Shown in pieces: positions 49,919 through 57,727 of a stretch of 64,000 nucleotides of DNA. The notes under the pieces were generated by a model. That model was not told the origin of the DNA, did no database searches, and saw nothing but the letters and a program-made list of their open reading frames with translations. Positions within the stretch are counted from its first letter, which is position 1; the number at the start of each line of letters is the position of its first letter. The stretch is taken from positions 682,001-746,000 of the forward strand of contig CAVZDW010000012.1 of the NCBI GenBank assembly GCA_963774155.1, read 5' to 3'. A program made the translations under genes and the position numbers. Source of the DNA: DASSUW01 sp963774155 (GTDB lineage Bacteria; Actinomycetota; Thermoleophilia; Solirubrobacterales; Solirubrobacteraceae).

Positions 49919-50884
49919 TCAGCCGAGTCCTTGCGCGAAGCCCTGCCGCCAGCTCGGATACCGGAGCTGCCAGCCGAGGTCGCGCTTGGCCTTCGCGTTC
50001 GAGGCTCCCATTGCCTCGGTCATCATGGCGGTCGCCGCCTCACCGGCCAGGGGTCGAGCGAGCCAGCGTGGGATACGCCTCGGCGGCTTGGCGTCCAGCG
50101 CGCTCGCCAGTACCGCCAGCCACTCCCGCACGGGCGCGGGGTCGTCGTCGACGATGTTGTAGACACCCGGCCGGCCGTGGTCGACCGCGGCGACGGTCGC
50201 CGCCGCGGCGTCGTCGATGTGCACGTGCGACCAGACGCCGGCACCGTCGCCGACGATCGGGAACCGACGCTTGCGGATCGGCGCCGCCATCTGCGCGTCC
50301 GGCGCCAGGCTCGTCGAGGTCCCCGGACCGTAGAAGCCGCCGTAGCGCAACGCGAGACCCTCGCCCCACTCGATCGTCGTCACCGCCCGCTCCAGATACA
50401 GGTACGCCGCCTGCGCCGTTCGCATCGACGCCGGCGGGTCGTTGGGATCGAGGGGATCGGCCTCGGTCAGCACCGGTCCGCCCGTACGGGCGAAGCGGAA
50501 CGCCCCAAAGCTCTGCGCCACGAAGCGCCGTGCCCCCACGGCGCGGCCGGCCGCCAGGAGATGGTCCGTCGCCTCGGTACGCAGCCGGTTGGTCATGATC
50601 GCGCCCTTGAAGCGCTCGGGGTGCCGCGCGTCACGCATGCTCATCGGCCCGGACAGCGCCGTGAGCTGATGCACGATCACCTCGGGCTCGGCGGACGCCA
50701 CCGCGTGGGCGACCGCGTCGGGATCCAGGGCGTCGGCCACGACCGGGCGCGCTCCCAGGCTGCGCACCAGATCCTGCTTCGACGCGCTCCTGGTCATCCC
50801 GACCACCTCGTGGCCTTGCGCCACGAGCTGCGGGACCAGCGCCCTGCCGAGAGCGCCTGTGGCGCCGGCTACGAAGACCTTCAT
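49919..50884 (-). CDS. NAD(P)-dependent epimerase/dehydratase
   Basis: The 321-residue extended SDR has MKVFVAGATGALGRALVPQL as the nucleotide loop (GxxGxxG) and ends RYPSWRQGFAQGL. The usual Tyr-x3-Lys is not clear; QAAYLYLERAV is at the expected place with Arg for Lys. It lies directly upstream of the ECF41 sigma gene with 1 nt between its stop and that ATG. Such COE (carboxymuconolactone decarboxylase, oxidoreductase or epimerase) genes are typical ECF41 targets, so autoregulated co-expression is likely. Confidence 0.86.
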   Translation of the reverse strand: MKVFVAGATGALGRALVPQLVAQGHEVVGMTRSASKQDLVRSLGARPVVADALDPDAVAHAVASAEPEVIVHQLTALSGPMSMRDARHPERFKGAIMTNRLRTEATDHLLAAGRAVGARRFVAQSFGAFRFARTGGPVLTEADPLDPNDPPASMRTAQAAYLYLERAVTTIEWGEGLALRYGGFYGPGTSTSLAPDAQMAAPIRKRRFPIVGDGAGVWSHVHIDDAAAATVAAVDHGRPGVYNIVDDDPAPVREWLAVLASALDAKPPRRIPRWLARPLAGEAATAMMTEAMGASNAKAKRDLGWQLRYPSWRQGFAQGLG

Positions 50885-50989
50885 GATTGCTCCTCTTGTC
50901 GCATCTGTCTTCGTAAGACGGGTGAGAGGCGCCCCCTGTGACAGTGCGCCGACTGTCACAGCGCCGGTTCGCCAATCGTCTCTGAGGTC

Positions 50990-51229
50990 ATGAAGCCCAC
51001 GCCTCAGCCCCCGCGTCCGACGCTCGGAGAGATGCTCGAGGAGCTGATCGATCTCAGCGCCGGCCTCGGAGTCGCTCTGCTGCCCCTGATCGTGCTCTCC
51101 GTGCCCGGGATCATCCTCTTCGTCGTCCTGCCGGCCATCCTGCTGCTCGCGGTGGCGGCGCCCCTGGCCGCGATCGGAGCGGCGCTCGCCGCGCCGCCGT
51201 ACCTGCTGACGCGCCGGCGTCGAAGCTAG
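50990..51229 (+). CDS. small two-helix membrane protein (79 aa)
   Basis: A Pro-rich N-terminus (about 1-11) and an amphipathic LGEMLEELIDLSAGLG precede a long hydrophobic region. This region is enough for two membrane helices (about 27-72), and the protein ends TRRRRS. No family is recognised. It is divergent from the epimerase gene and convergent with the LuxR regulator, overlapping by 4 nt. Confidence 0.55.
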   Translation: MKPTPQPPRPTLGEMLEELIDLSAGLGVALLPLIVLSVPGIILFVVLPAILLLAVAAPLAAIGAALAAPPYLLTRRRRS

Positions 51230-54012
51230 TTCCCCCGAGCCGCCAGTCCGGTCTGTCCCCCTGGCTGGAGCAGATGCTGTTGGAGCTGGTGACGGGACTT
51301 CACCCCGAGCTTGCGGAACGCCTTGCGCAGGTGGTAGTCGACGGTGCTGGGGCTGATGAACAGCTGGGCGGCGATGTGCTGGTTCGTGCCGCCCTCGGCC
51401 GCCAGGCGGGAGATCTGCGCTTCCTGGGGCGTCAGCTCGTCGCGGGTGTCGGCGGTGCGCTTGCGGGCGTGCTCGCCGGTCGCCTCGAGCTCGATCCGAG
51501 CGCGTTCGGCGAACGCCTGCATGCCGAACTGGTTGAGCAGCTCGTGGGCGGTGCGCAGCTGCTCGCGGGCGTCGAGGCGCCGTCGCTGGCGGCGCAGCCA
51601 TTCGCCGTACAGGAGGTGGGCGCGGGCGAGCTCCACGCGAACGCGGGTGCGCTCGAGCGCCTCGATCGCCTGGCGATAGAGCGGCTCGGCGGCCTCCCCT
51701 TCGGTCAGCAACGCCCGCGAGCGGGCCTCGACGCCAAGCGCCCAGTCGGTTCCACTGGCCGCGGTCGTCTGCGAGAGCTGGTCGAGGGCATCGACCGCGA
51801 GCTCGGCCTTCCCGCTCCGGGCGGCCGCTTCGATCAGCTCGGCCAGTCCCCAGTGGCGCCACCACCCCGCGTGTGGGTCTTCGCCCGCCCGCTGCGCCGC
51901 GGCGAGCGCCTCCTCGTAGCGGCCCCGGCCGTTGTGGAGCACGGCGGTCACCCAGTGGATGAACGTCAGCCCCTGTCCCTCGCCTCGCCGTACGACCTCC
52001 CTCGTGGCGGCCTCGATCAGCGGCGCGGCCTCGGCGTCGCGGCCCTGGAAGGTGACCAGCGCCAGCGCGATGTACGGCGCCAGGCTGGCACCCGTCGCCT
52101 CGTTGACCGCCTCCACCTCCTCGAGCAGCGAGGAGGCCATCGCGAACTCCCCCGCGAACAGGTGCGCCCCCGAGCGTGTCGTCAGTGCCAGGGGCAGCAC
52201 GCTCAGCGCACCGGCGTCACGCGCGAGCCCGACGAAGCGCGCAGAGAGCTCGTCCCAGGCCTCGTCGTCCCACAGGAATGCCGCGACACGGGATGCGAGC
52301 CACAGCCACCGCCCGTCCCCACAGGACTCGTCATCGCCTCGGAAGGCGTTGACCGCCCTTCGCAACGTCGGCGCGCCTGCGACGTATCCCTCGGTGATGA
52401 GCAGGGCCAGGCCATCCAGCAGCAGATCAGACGCGTGCGGAGGCTGCGGCGATGGAGGCGCTGCCCTGGCGGCCCGCGCCGTCTCCAGGATGTTCCCGCC
52501 GCTCGTCAGACGGCCCGGGAAGAACACGGCGGTGAGCGCTTCGAGGTAGGTCTCACGCGCGAGCCGCTCATCGAGTGGCTCGAGTCGCTTCGCGGCCTTG
52601 AGCAGCAGGGGTGGAGCGTCGCTCCCGCGGCTCAGCGCGAACGCGATCTGACCGCGCAGCAGGTCGACCTGGGCGCGCTGGAGCTCGTTCAGCGGTCCGG
52701 ACTCGGCGATGCCAACCAGTCGGAGCGCCGCGTCGAACGCGCCCGCCTGGTGCTTGGCCTGTGCCGCGACGAGCGAGCGTTCCGCCCGGGACGCCGGCTC
52801 GGGCGTGAGCGCGGCGGCACGCTCCAGGAACGCGGCCGCGGCCGCCAGGCCGCCGCGCGCCTGAGCGCGACAGGCCGAGCGCTCGAGCTCGGACGCGACG
52901 TCCTCGTCGATTCCCGGGGTCGCGTGCGCGCGGTGCCAGGCGCGGCGGTCGGGATCGACCTCGGGATCGGTCGCGTCCGCGAGCGCGCGGTGCACGGCCT
53001 GCCGGTCCTCGGGCGACGCCGCGCGATACACGGACGAGCGGACCAGCGGATGACGGAAGGTCACTCGTGTACCGATCGCCAGCAACCCGTCGGTCTCCGC
53101 CGCCGCATGGACGCCGATCCCGAGCCGCCCGGCCGCCCGCCACAGCAGCACCGGGTCGCCGACCGGTTCGGCCGCCGCCACCAGCAACAGCCGCTGGGTG
53201 GCGGTTCCGAGCCCGGCAAGCCGCCTTCGGAAGCTGTCCTGGATCCGTCCCGACAGCCCCGGCGCGTCCAACCCACCGAACCCGCCCGCCAGCTCGGCCG
53301 GCGTCAACCCCCGTGGCAACTCCAACAGCGCCAACGGGTTCCCGCGCGTCTCGGCGACAAGCCGCTCCCGCACCCGCTCGTCCAGCGGCACGCGCAACGC
53401 CGAGTCCAGCAACGCGCGCGCGTCACGATCAGGCAGGCCCTCGACCGCCAGCGTCGGCAATCCCGTGAGCTCGTCGCCCGGCTCACGCGTCGAGAACACC
53501 AGCGCGACCGACTCCGCCAACAGCCGCCGCGCCACGAACACGAGCGCCTGCGCCGAGGCCCGATCGAGCCAATGTGCGTCATCCACGACACACACCAGCG
53601 GCCGTTGCTGGGCCGCCTCCGACAGCAGGCTCAGCACGGCCAACCCCACCAGGAACCGATCCGGGGCGTCTCCCGCACGCAGCCCCAACGCCACGCCGAG
53701 CGCCTCCTGCTGGGGGACGGGGAGCCGGTCCAGCCGATCCAGCATCGGCGCACACAGCTGCTGCAGCGCCGCGAAGGCGAGCTCCATCTCTGACTCCACG
53801 CCGACCGCCCGCACGACCCGGAACCCCGACGCGGAGCCGATCGCGGACGCCAACAGCGCCGTCTTGCCCACCCCCGGCTCCCCGGACATCACCAGAACCC
53901 GGCTCTGCCCGCCTCGCACTTCGTTGAGCAGCCGTTCGAGCACCTCGCGCTCATCGCGCCGACCGTGCAACACCTCCGCCGGTCCCGCGATGGTGCTGGC
54001 CGTGCCCGGCAT
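51226..54012 (-). CDS. LuxR-family transcriptional regulator with AAA/STAND ATPase (LAL type)
   Basis: The 928-residue protein has an N-terminal P-loop ATPase (Walker A MSGEPGVGKTALL near residue 45, Walker B VCVVDDAHWLD near 140). A long helical, TPR-like middle follows. The C-terminal LuxR helix-turn-helix is ELTPQEAQISRLAAEGGTN and ISPSTVDYHLRKAFRKLGV. The plan matches MalT/LAL regulators, where a ligand triggers ATP-dependent activation. The target and ligand are unknown. A 68-residue protein is encoded just upstream. Confidence 0.92.
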   Translation of the reverse strand: MPGTASTIAGPAEVLHGRRDEREVLERLLNEVRGGQSRVLVMSGEPGVGKTALLASAIGSASGFRVVRAVGVESEMELAFAALQQLCAPMLDRLDRLPVPQQEALGVALGLRAGDAPDRFLVGLAVLSLLSEAAQQRPLVCVVDDAHWLDRASAQALVFVARRLLAESVALVFSTREPGDELTGLPTLAVEGLPDRDARALLDSALRVPLDERVRERLVAETRGNPLALLELPRGLTPAELAGGFGGLDAPGLSGRIQDSFRRRLAGLGTATQRLLLVAAAEPVGDPVLLWRAAGRLGIGVHAAAETDGLLAIGTRVTFRHPLVRSSVYRAASPEDRQAVHRALADATDPEVDPDRRAWHRAHATPGIDEDVASELERSACRAQARGGLAAAAAFLERAAALTPEPASRAERSLVAAQAKHQAGAFDAALRLVGIAESGPLNELQRAQVDLLRGQIAFALSRGSDAPPLLLKAAKRLEPLDERLARETYLEALTAVFFPGRLTSGGNILETARAARAAPPSPQPPHASDLLLDGLALLITEGYVAGAPTLRRAVNAFRGDDESCGDGRWLWLASRVAAFLWDDEAWDELSARFVGLARDAGALSVLPLALTTRSGAHLFAGEFAMASSLLEEVEAVNEATGASLAPYIALALVTFQGRDAEAAPLIEAATREVVRRGEGQGLTFIHWVTAVLHNGRGRYEEALAAAQRAGEDPHAGWWRHWGLAELIEAAARSGKAELAVDALDQLSQTTAASGTDWALGVEARSRALLTEGEAAEPLYRQAIEALERTRVRVELARAHLLYGEWLRRQRRRLDAREQLRTAHELLNQFGMQAFAERARIELEATGEHARKRTADTRDELTPQEAQISRLAAEGGTNQHIAAQLFISPSTVDYHLRKAFRKLGVKSRHQLQQHLLQPGGQTGLAARGN

Positions 54013-54018
54013 GACGCC

Positions 54019-54225
54019 TCAGGCGGCTGCGGCTCCCGGGTGCAACTGCTCGAGCCTGTGCGCGGCCGCCTCCTCGATCTGCAGCTCGGCGATGTACTCC
54101 CGGTATGCCGCCGCGCGGGCGCGCGGCGCGGCCGTGTTCCAGGCGCGCAGCGCTCGTGAGCAGCGGCTGTGGGCGCCGAACCATTCGGTGTAGGCGTCGT
54201 CGACGGGAAGGCGGCGGGTTGACAT
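54019..54225 (-). CDS. small conserved-looking protein (68 aa)
   Basis: The product contains VDDAYTEWFGAHSRCSRALRA followed by an Ala/Glu/Arg helix (AAYREYIAELQIEEAAAHRLEQL) and looks wholly helical. The gene ends 7 nt before the LuxR regulator start, so it is co-transcribed. No function is recognised; it could modulate the regulator. Confidence 0.5.
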   Translation of the reverse strand: MSTRRLPVDDAYTEWFGAHSRCSRALRAWNTAAPRARAAAYREYIAELQIEEAAAHRLEQLHPGAAAA

Positions 54226-54322
54226 CGGACGCCCGACTTTCCCGGCACGGCGACGCCTGCGCCATGTCCCCTAGCCCCACATCATGTTCCGGGCTCCCCG
54301 AAGGGCGGGGTGGGGGCCTGCC

Positions 54323-55165
54323 CTACCCACCACCGGCGCCCGTCGCGCCGTTGGGCGCGCTCTCCAGGATGGGGGCCACAGGCTGATCGGCGGCCGCAGC
54401 CGTTTCGCGAGCGACGAAGGCGCCGAGCTCCTGGATCGTGCTCATCAGCGGCGCGGGGAAGATGACGGTGGAGTTCTTGTCGACGCCGATGTCGACGAGC
54501 GTCTGGAGGTTGCGGAGCTGCAGCGCGAGCGGGTGGGCCTGCATGACGTCGGCCGCGTGCGCCAGCTCGCCGGCGGCGAGCGCCTCCCCCTCGGCGCCGA
54601 TGATCTTGGCGCGCTTCTCCCGCTCGGCCTCGGCCTGCCGGGCCATCGCGCGCTTCATGCCCTCGGGCAGCTGGATGTCCTTGAGCTCGACGACGGTGAC
54701 CTGGATGCCCCACTCCTCGGTCTGGACGTCGAGGATCTCGCGGATGTTCCGGTTGATGGTCTCCGTCTCCGCCAGCGTCTCGTCGAGCGTGTGGCGCCCC
54801 ACGACGGCCCGCAGCGTGGTCTGGGCGATCTGATCGATCGCCGCGGAGACGTTCTCGATCGCCACCACGGACCGGATCGGATCCGCGATGCGGTAGTACG
54901 CGACGGCGGACACGTCGACGCTCACGTTGTCGCGCGTGATGATCCCCTGCGACTGGATCGGCATCGTGACGATGCGCAGCGAGACGCGGTGCACGCGATC
55001 GATGAAGGGGACGAACACGATCACGCCCGGCCCTCGCGCGTCGCCCCTCACACGGCCGAGGCGGAAGAGAACGCCGCGCTCGTACTGCTTGAGGATTCGT
55101 ACCGCCAGGGCCAGGCCCGCGACAACCGCGAGCACGAGCACCACGAGGACGTAGACGATGGTCAT
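54323..55165 (-). CDS. slipin / SPFH-band 7 family membrane protein
   Basis: The 280-residue protein starts MTIVYVLVVLVLAVVAGLAL, a membrane anchor. The SPFH domain follows (YERGVLFRLGRVRGDARGPG, then VDVSAVAYYRIADP, about 28-200), and a Glu/Arg-rich coiled coil contains RQAEAEREKRAKIIGAEGE. This is the stomatin-like (slipin) type, thought to organise membrane microdomains. Its usual partner, an NfeD-like protease/OB protein, is not seen beside it. Confidence 0.93.
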   Translation of the reverse strand: MTIVYVLVVLVLAVVAGLALAVRILKQYERGVLFRLGRVRGDARGPGVIVFVPFIDRVHRVSLRIVTMPIQSQGIITRDNVSVDVSAVAYYRIADPIRSVVAIENVSAAIDQIAQTTLRAVVGRHTLDETLAETETINRNIREILDVQTEEWGIQVTVVELKDIQLPEGMKRAMARQAEAEREKRAKIIGAEGEALAAGELAHAADVMQAHPLALQLRNLQTLVDIGVDKNSTVIFPAPLMSTIQELGAFVARETAAAADQPVAPILESAPNGATGAGGG

Positions 55166-55194
55166 GTCGATCCCTTTCGTTGGCCGATCCCGCC

Positions 55195-55983
55195 CTAGGC
55201 GGCAAGGCGCAGGGCGCGCGCCGCGGCGGGGCGGGTGAACCTGCCGGCGGCGGAGATCGCGCCGGCTCCGCCTGCGACGACGAGTCCGGTCTGGTAGGCG
55301 AGCACAACCAGTTGCGCTCGGTCGTGCGCGTGGAGCTTCACCATCGCGCGGTTCACATGGGTCTTCGCGGTCGCCGGGCTGATCGAGAGCCGCTCGGCGA
55401 TCTCTCCGTTCGTGAGCCCGTAGGCCACGAGTGCCACGACCTCGCGCTCGCGGTCGGTCAGGTCTTCGAGCTGTTCCGGCGCAGCCCGGGGGCGCTCCGG
55501 CCAGGCGACGAACTCCTGGATCAGCCGGCGCGTGGCGGACGGGGACATCAGCGCCTCTCCCGCAGCGACGAGGCGCACGGCCTTGACCAGCTCGACCGGG
55601 TCGCTGTCCTTGACGAGGAAGCCGCTCGCCCCGCTTCGCAGCGCCTCGAACAGGCACTGGTCGTTGTCGAACGTGGTGAGGATCAGGACCTTCACGTCGT
55701 CGAGGTGCTCGTCGGCGGCGATCCGTCGCGTCGCCGCGACCCCGTCGACGCCGGGCGTGCGGACGTCCATCAGGATCACGTCGGGGCGGGTCTCGCGGGC
55801 GAGGCGCACGCTCTCCTCCGCGTCGACGGCTTCGCCGACGACCGTGATGTCCGGTTCGGACTCGAGCAGCACGCGCAGGCCGGCCCGCACCAGTGCCTGA
55901 TCGTCGGCGAGGAGCACGCGGATGTGCGACGGCCGGGCGGTCGGTAACCCGGCCATGCCGGCGATGTGGTCGGACGATTCCAT
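55195..55983 (-). CDS. NarL/LuxR-type response regulator, orphan
   Basis: It has 262 residues from ATG 55983, which has AAGGTGG eight bases upstream; the frame extends to 56013. The receiver domain has DD in VLLADDQALV, the phospho-acceptor Asp in VILMDVRTPG and Lys in FLVKDSD. The C-terminal LuxR HTH is LTDREREVVALVAYGLTNGE and SPATAKTHVNRAMVKL. No histidine kinase lies next to it in this window, so its partner must be elsewhere. The neighbouring slipin gene begins only 30 nt downstream of its stop. Confidence 0.92.
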   Translation of the reverse strand: MESSDHIAGMAGLPTARPSHIRVLLADDQALVRAGLRVLLESEPDITVVGEAVDAEESVRLARETRPDVILMDVRTPGVDGVAATRRIAADEHLDDVKVLILTTFDNDQCLFEALRSGASGFLVKDSDPVELVKAVRLVAAGEALMSPSATRRLIQEFVAWPERPRAAPEQLEDLTDREREVVALVAYGLTNGEIAERLSISPATAKTHVNRAMVKLHAHDRAQLVVLAYQTGLVVAGGAGAISAAGRFTRPAAARALRLAA

Positions 55984-56084
55984 GAAATGCGCCACCTTGG
56001 TTGGCTTCCGCATCGACGGTCGCAGCTCCCAGTAGTGATCGAATCCCGGAACGCGTAGTCCGCGACCAGAAACCTCGTAGTCGC

Positions 56085-56540
56085 TCAGCCGCTTGATGAG
56101 CGATCTGCTCCAGCCGTGCGTCGGAACCCGAGCTCGAGCGTCAGTGCGGCCGCCAGCAGGATCACGGCACCGGCTTCGGTGATCATCGCGAGCTCGACGG
56201 GCGTGCGGAATCCGCCCTCCTGCCAGCCGAACAGCCCCTGGCCGTAGCTCACGATGAGGCTGGCGAGCGCGACCGCGGAGATCACGACGCCGGCCAGCGC
56301 CGCAAACGGCCGGGTGCGCGGCAGGGCCAGGCCGGCGATCGTCACGACCACCGCGACGGCGTTGGCCAGGAATAGCGGTCCGATCCAGCGCACGTCGTGG
56401 AACACGGCGATGAACTGCTGGACGTGGACAACCCCCTCGCCCGCGAGCAGGACCGCACCGAGCGCGTACAACGCCGGAGCGGCCGCGTCCATCGCGACCG
56501 CCCTCGACCGCAGCCGCGGAAGCGGGCTGCTAGTAGCCAT
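56085..56540 (-). CDS. four-helix membrane protein
   Basis: The 151-residue protein begins MATSSPLPRLRSRAVAMD and has four hydrophobic helices (about 20-40, 50-70, 77-98, 118-140). Conserved-looking elements are GEGVVHVQQF in or after helix 1 and GLFGWQEGGFRTPVEL in the third loop. It overlaps the end of the preceding lipoprotein gene and is probably co-expressed with it. The function is unknown. Confidence 0.65.
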   Translation of the reverse strand: MATSSPLPRLRSRAVAMDAAAPALYALGAVLLAGEGVVHVQQFIAVFHDVRWIGPLFLANAVAVVVTIAGLALPRTRPFAALAGVVISAVALASLIVSYGQGLFGWQEGGFRTPVELAMITEAGAVILLAAALTLELGFRRTAGADRSSSG

Positions 56541-57052
56541 TGGTGCTGCCGCCCGAGCTCGACGATGCCGCCGTGATGGCGTTCCCGCTCGGCGAGAGCA
56601 CATACCAGAGTGCGCCGAACGCATCGAGGCCCTGGCCAGTCGTGTCGCCGGCCTTGCTGTCGCCCTGATAGCCGTAGAGCGGATGGCCGTTGTAGGTGAC
56701 CTGCGGGTCGCCGTCCGACCGCGGGGTCGTGCCGAGCGACGACGCCGTTCACGCCGCTGCCGGCCGTCGGCTTGCCGCTCGCGCGCAGCGGGGGCCATGC
56801 CGAGGCGCATCCGCCGGTGCACGTGCTCGTCTTGCCTGTGTCCTTCTCGAAGAGGTAGAGGGTCCGGCCCTGCGAGTCGACGAGGATGTTCCCGAGCCCG
56901 GTGTTTGCGACGCTGACCGTCGCGGAGCTTCCGTGGGCGGCGTTGGACGATGCCGCGGGCGTGTTGTTGTCACTGCCGCAGCCGGCCGCCGCCAGCGCGA
57001 CGAGCGGCACTACCACCACCGCGGCGAGGAGGCTGAGAGGTCTGCGAGTCAT
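56530..57052 (-). pseudogene. COG4315-like secreted lipoprotein, frame broken
   Basis: The start MTRRPLSLLAAVVVVPLVAL leads to a lipobox AAGC near residue 25. The first repeat unit then reads NILVDSQGRTLYLFEKDTGK, ending CTGGCASAWPPL. At about 56744-56747 the homologous sequence shifts frame (ASSLGTTPRSDGDPQVTYNG, then HPLYGYQGDSKAGDTTGQG, ending ALWYVLSPSG). One extra base explains it. The intact family is a predicted extracytoplasmic lipoprotein with paired repeats and W-x-P motifs, sometimes linked to redox functions. It is either an error or a recent inactivation. Confidence 0.7.
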
Positions 57053-57254
57053 GCTCGCTCCTTTGCTTGGGGAGGACAGAGCGGTACGGCACTCATCGTG
57101 GCCGCGGGCCGCGCGGTTTTCGTCGGCCACCTGGGCGGCTTTTCGGCTACCGCCCCAGGGGTGCGCCGAACCGCCGTGTTGGCTCGCCGCAGTACGCGCA
57201 ACAGGCGCCTGGCGACCGACGACAGACGCCTCGGCGCGCAGGATCGTCTCGTGC

Positions 57255-57722
57255 ATGGCTGACACCACACGCGTCATCTACACCGCACAAGCCCACGTCA
57301 CCGGCGGTCGCGCCGCCGGCCACGGCCGCACCTCGGACGGCGCCCTGGAGGTGGATCTCCGCCCGCCCGTCGAGATGGGCGGCGAGGGCGGCGGCACGAA
57401 TCCCGAGCAGCTCTTCGCGATCGGCTACGCCGCCTGCTTCGAGAGCGCGCTCGGCGCGGCGGCGCGGCGGCGCCGGCTCGAGGCCGGCGACGTCGCGATC
57501 GACTCGAGCGTGATGCTGTTGCCGACCGAGAGCCGTGGCTACAGGCTCGCGGTCACGCTCGCCGTCTCGCTGCCGTCGATCGACGATGGGGCCGAGGCCA
57601 TGGAGCTGGTGAGCGCGGCCCACCAGATCTGCCCGTACTCGAACGCGACGCGCGGCAACATCGACGTCGTGCTCATCGCGAACGGGCACACGATCGAGCC
57701 CAGCGAGTCGGTCGCCGCATAA
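57255..57722 (+). CDS. ohr: organic hydroperoxide resistance protein (OsmC/Ohr family)
   Basis: The 155-residue enzyme reduces organic and fatty-acid hydroperoxides with a thiol pair. The reactive Cys is in GYAACFESAL and the second Cys in HQICPYSNATRGN, the Ohr pattern. The ATG at 57255 is preceded by a weak ribosome site. No OhrR regulator is adjacent. It is convergent with the large TIR-CHAT gene, 5 nt apart. Confidence 0.9.
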   Translation: MADTTRVIYTAQAHVTGGRAAGHGRTSDGALEVDLRPPVEMGGEGGGTNPEQLFAIGYAACFESALGAAARRRRLEAGDVAIDSSVMLLPTESRGYRLAVTLAVSLPSIDDGAEAMELVSAAHQICPYSNATRGNIDVVLIANGHTIEPSESVAA

Positions 57723-57727
57723 GCGGG

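Noticed and set aside
54284..55198. Plus-strand frames opposite the slipin gene
   Set aside because: Antisense shadows with His/Asp/Arg-rich composition and no motif.
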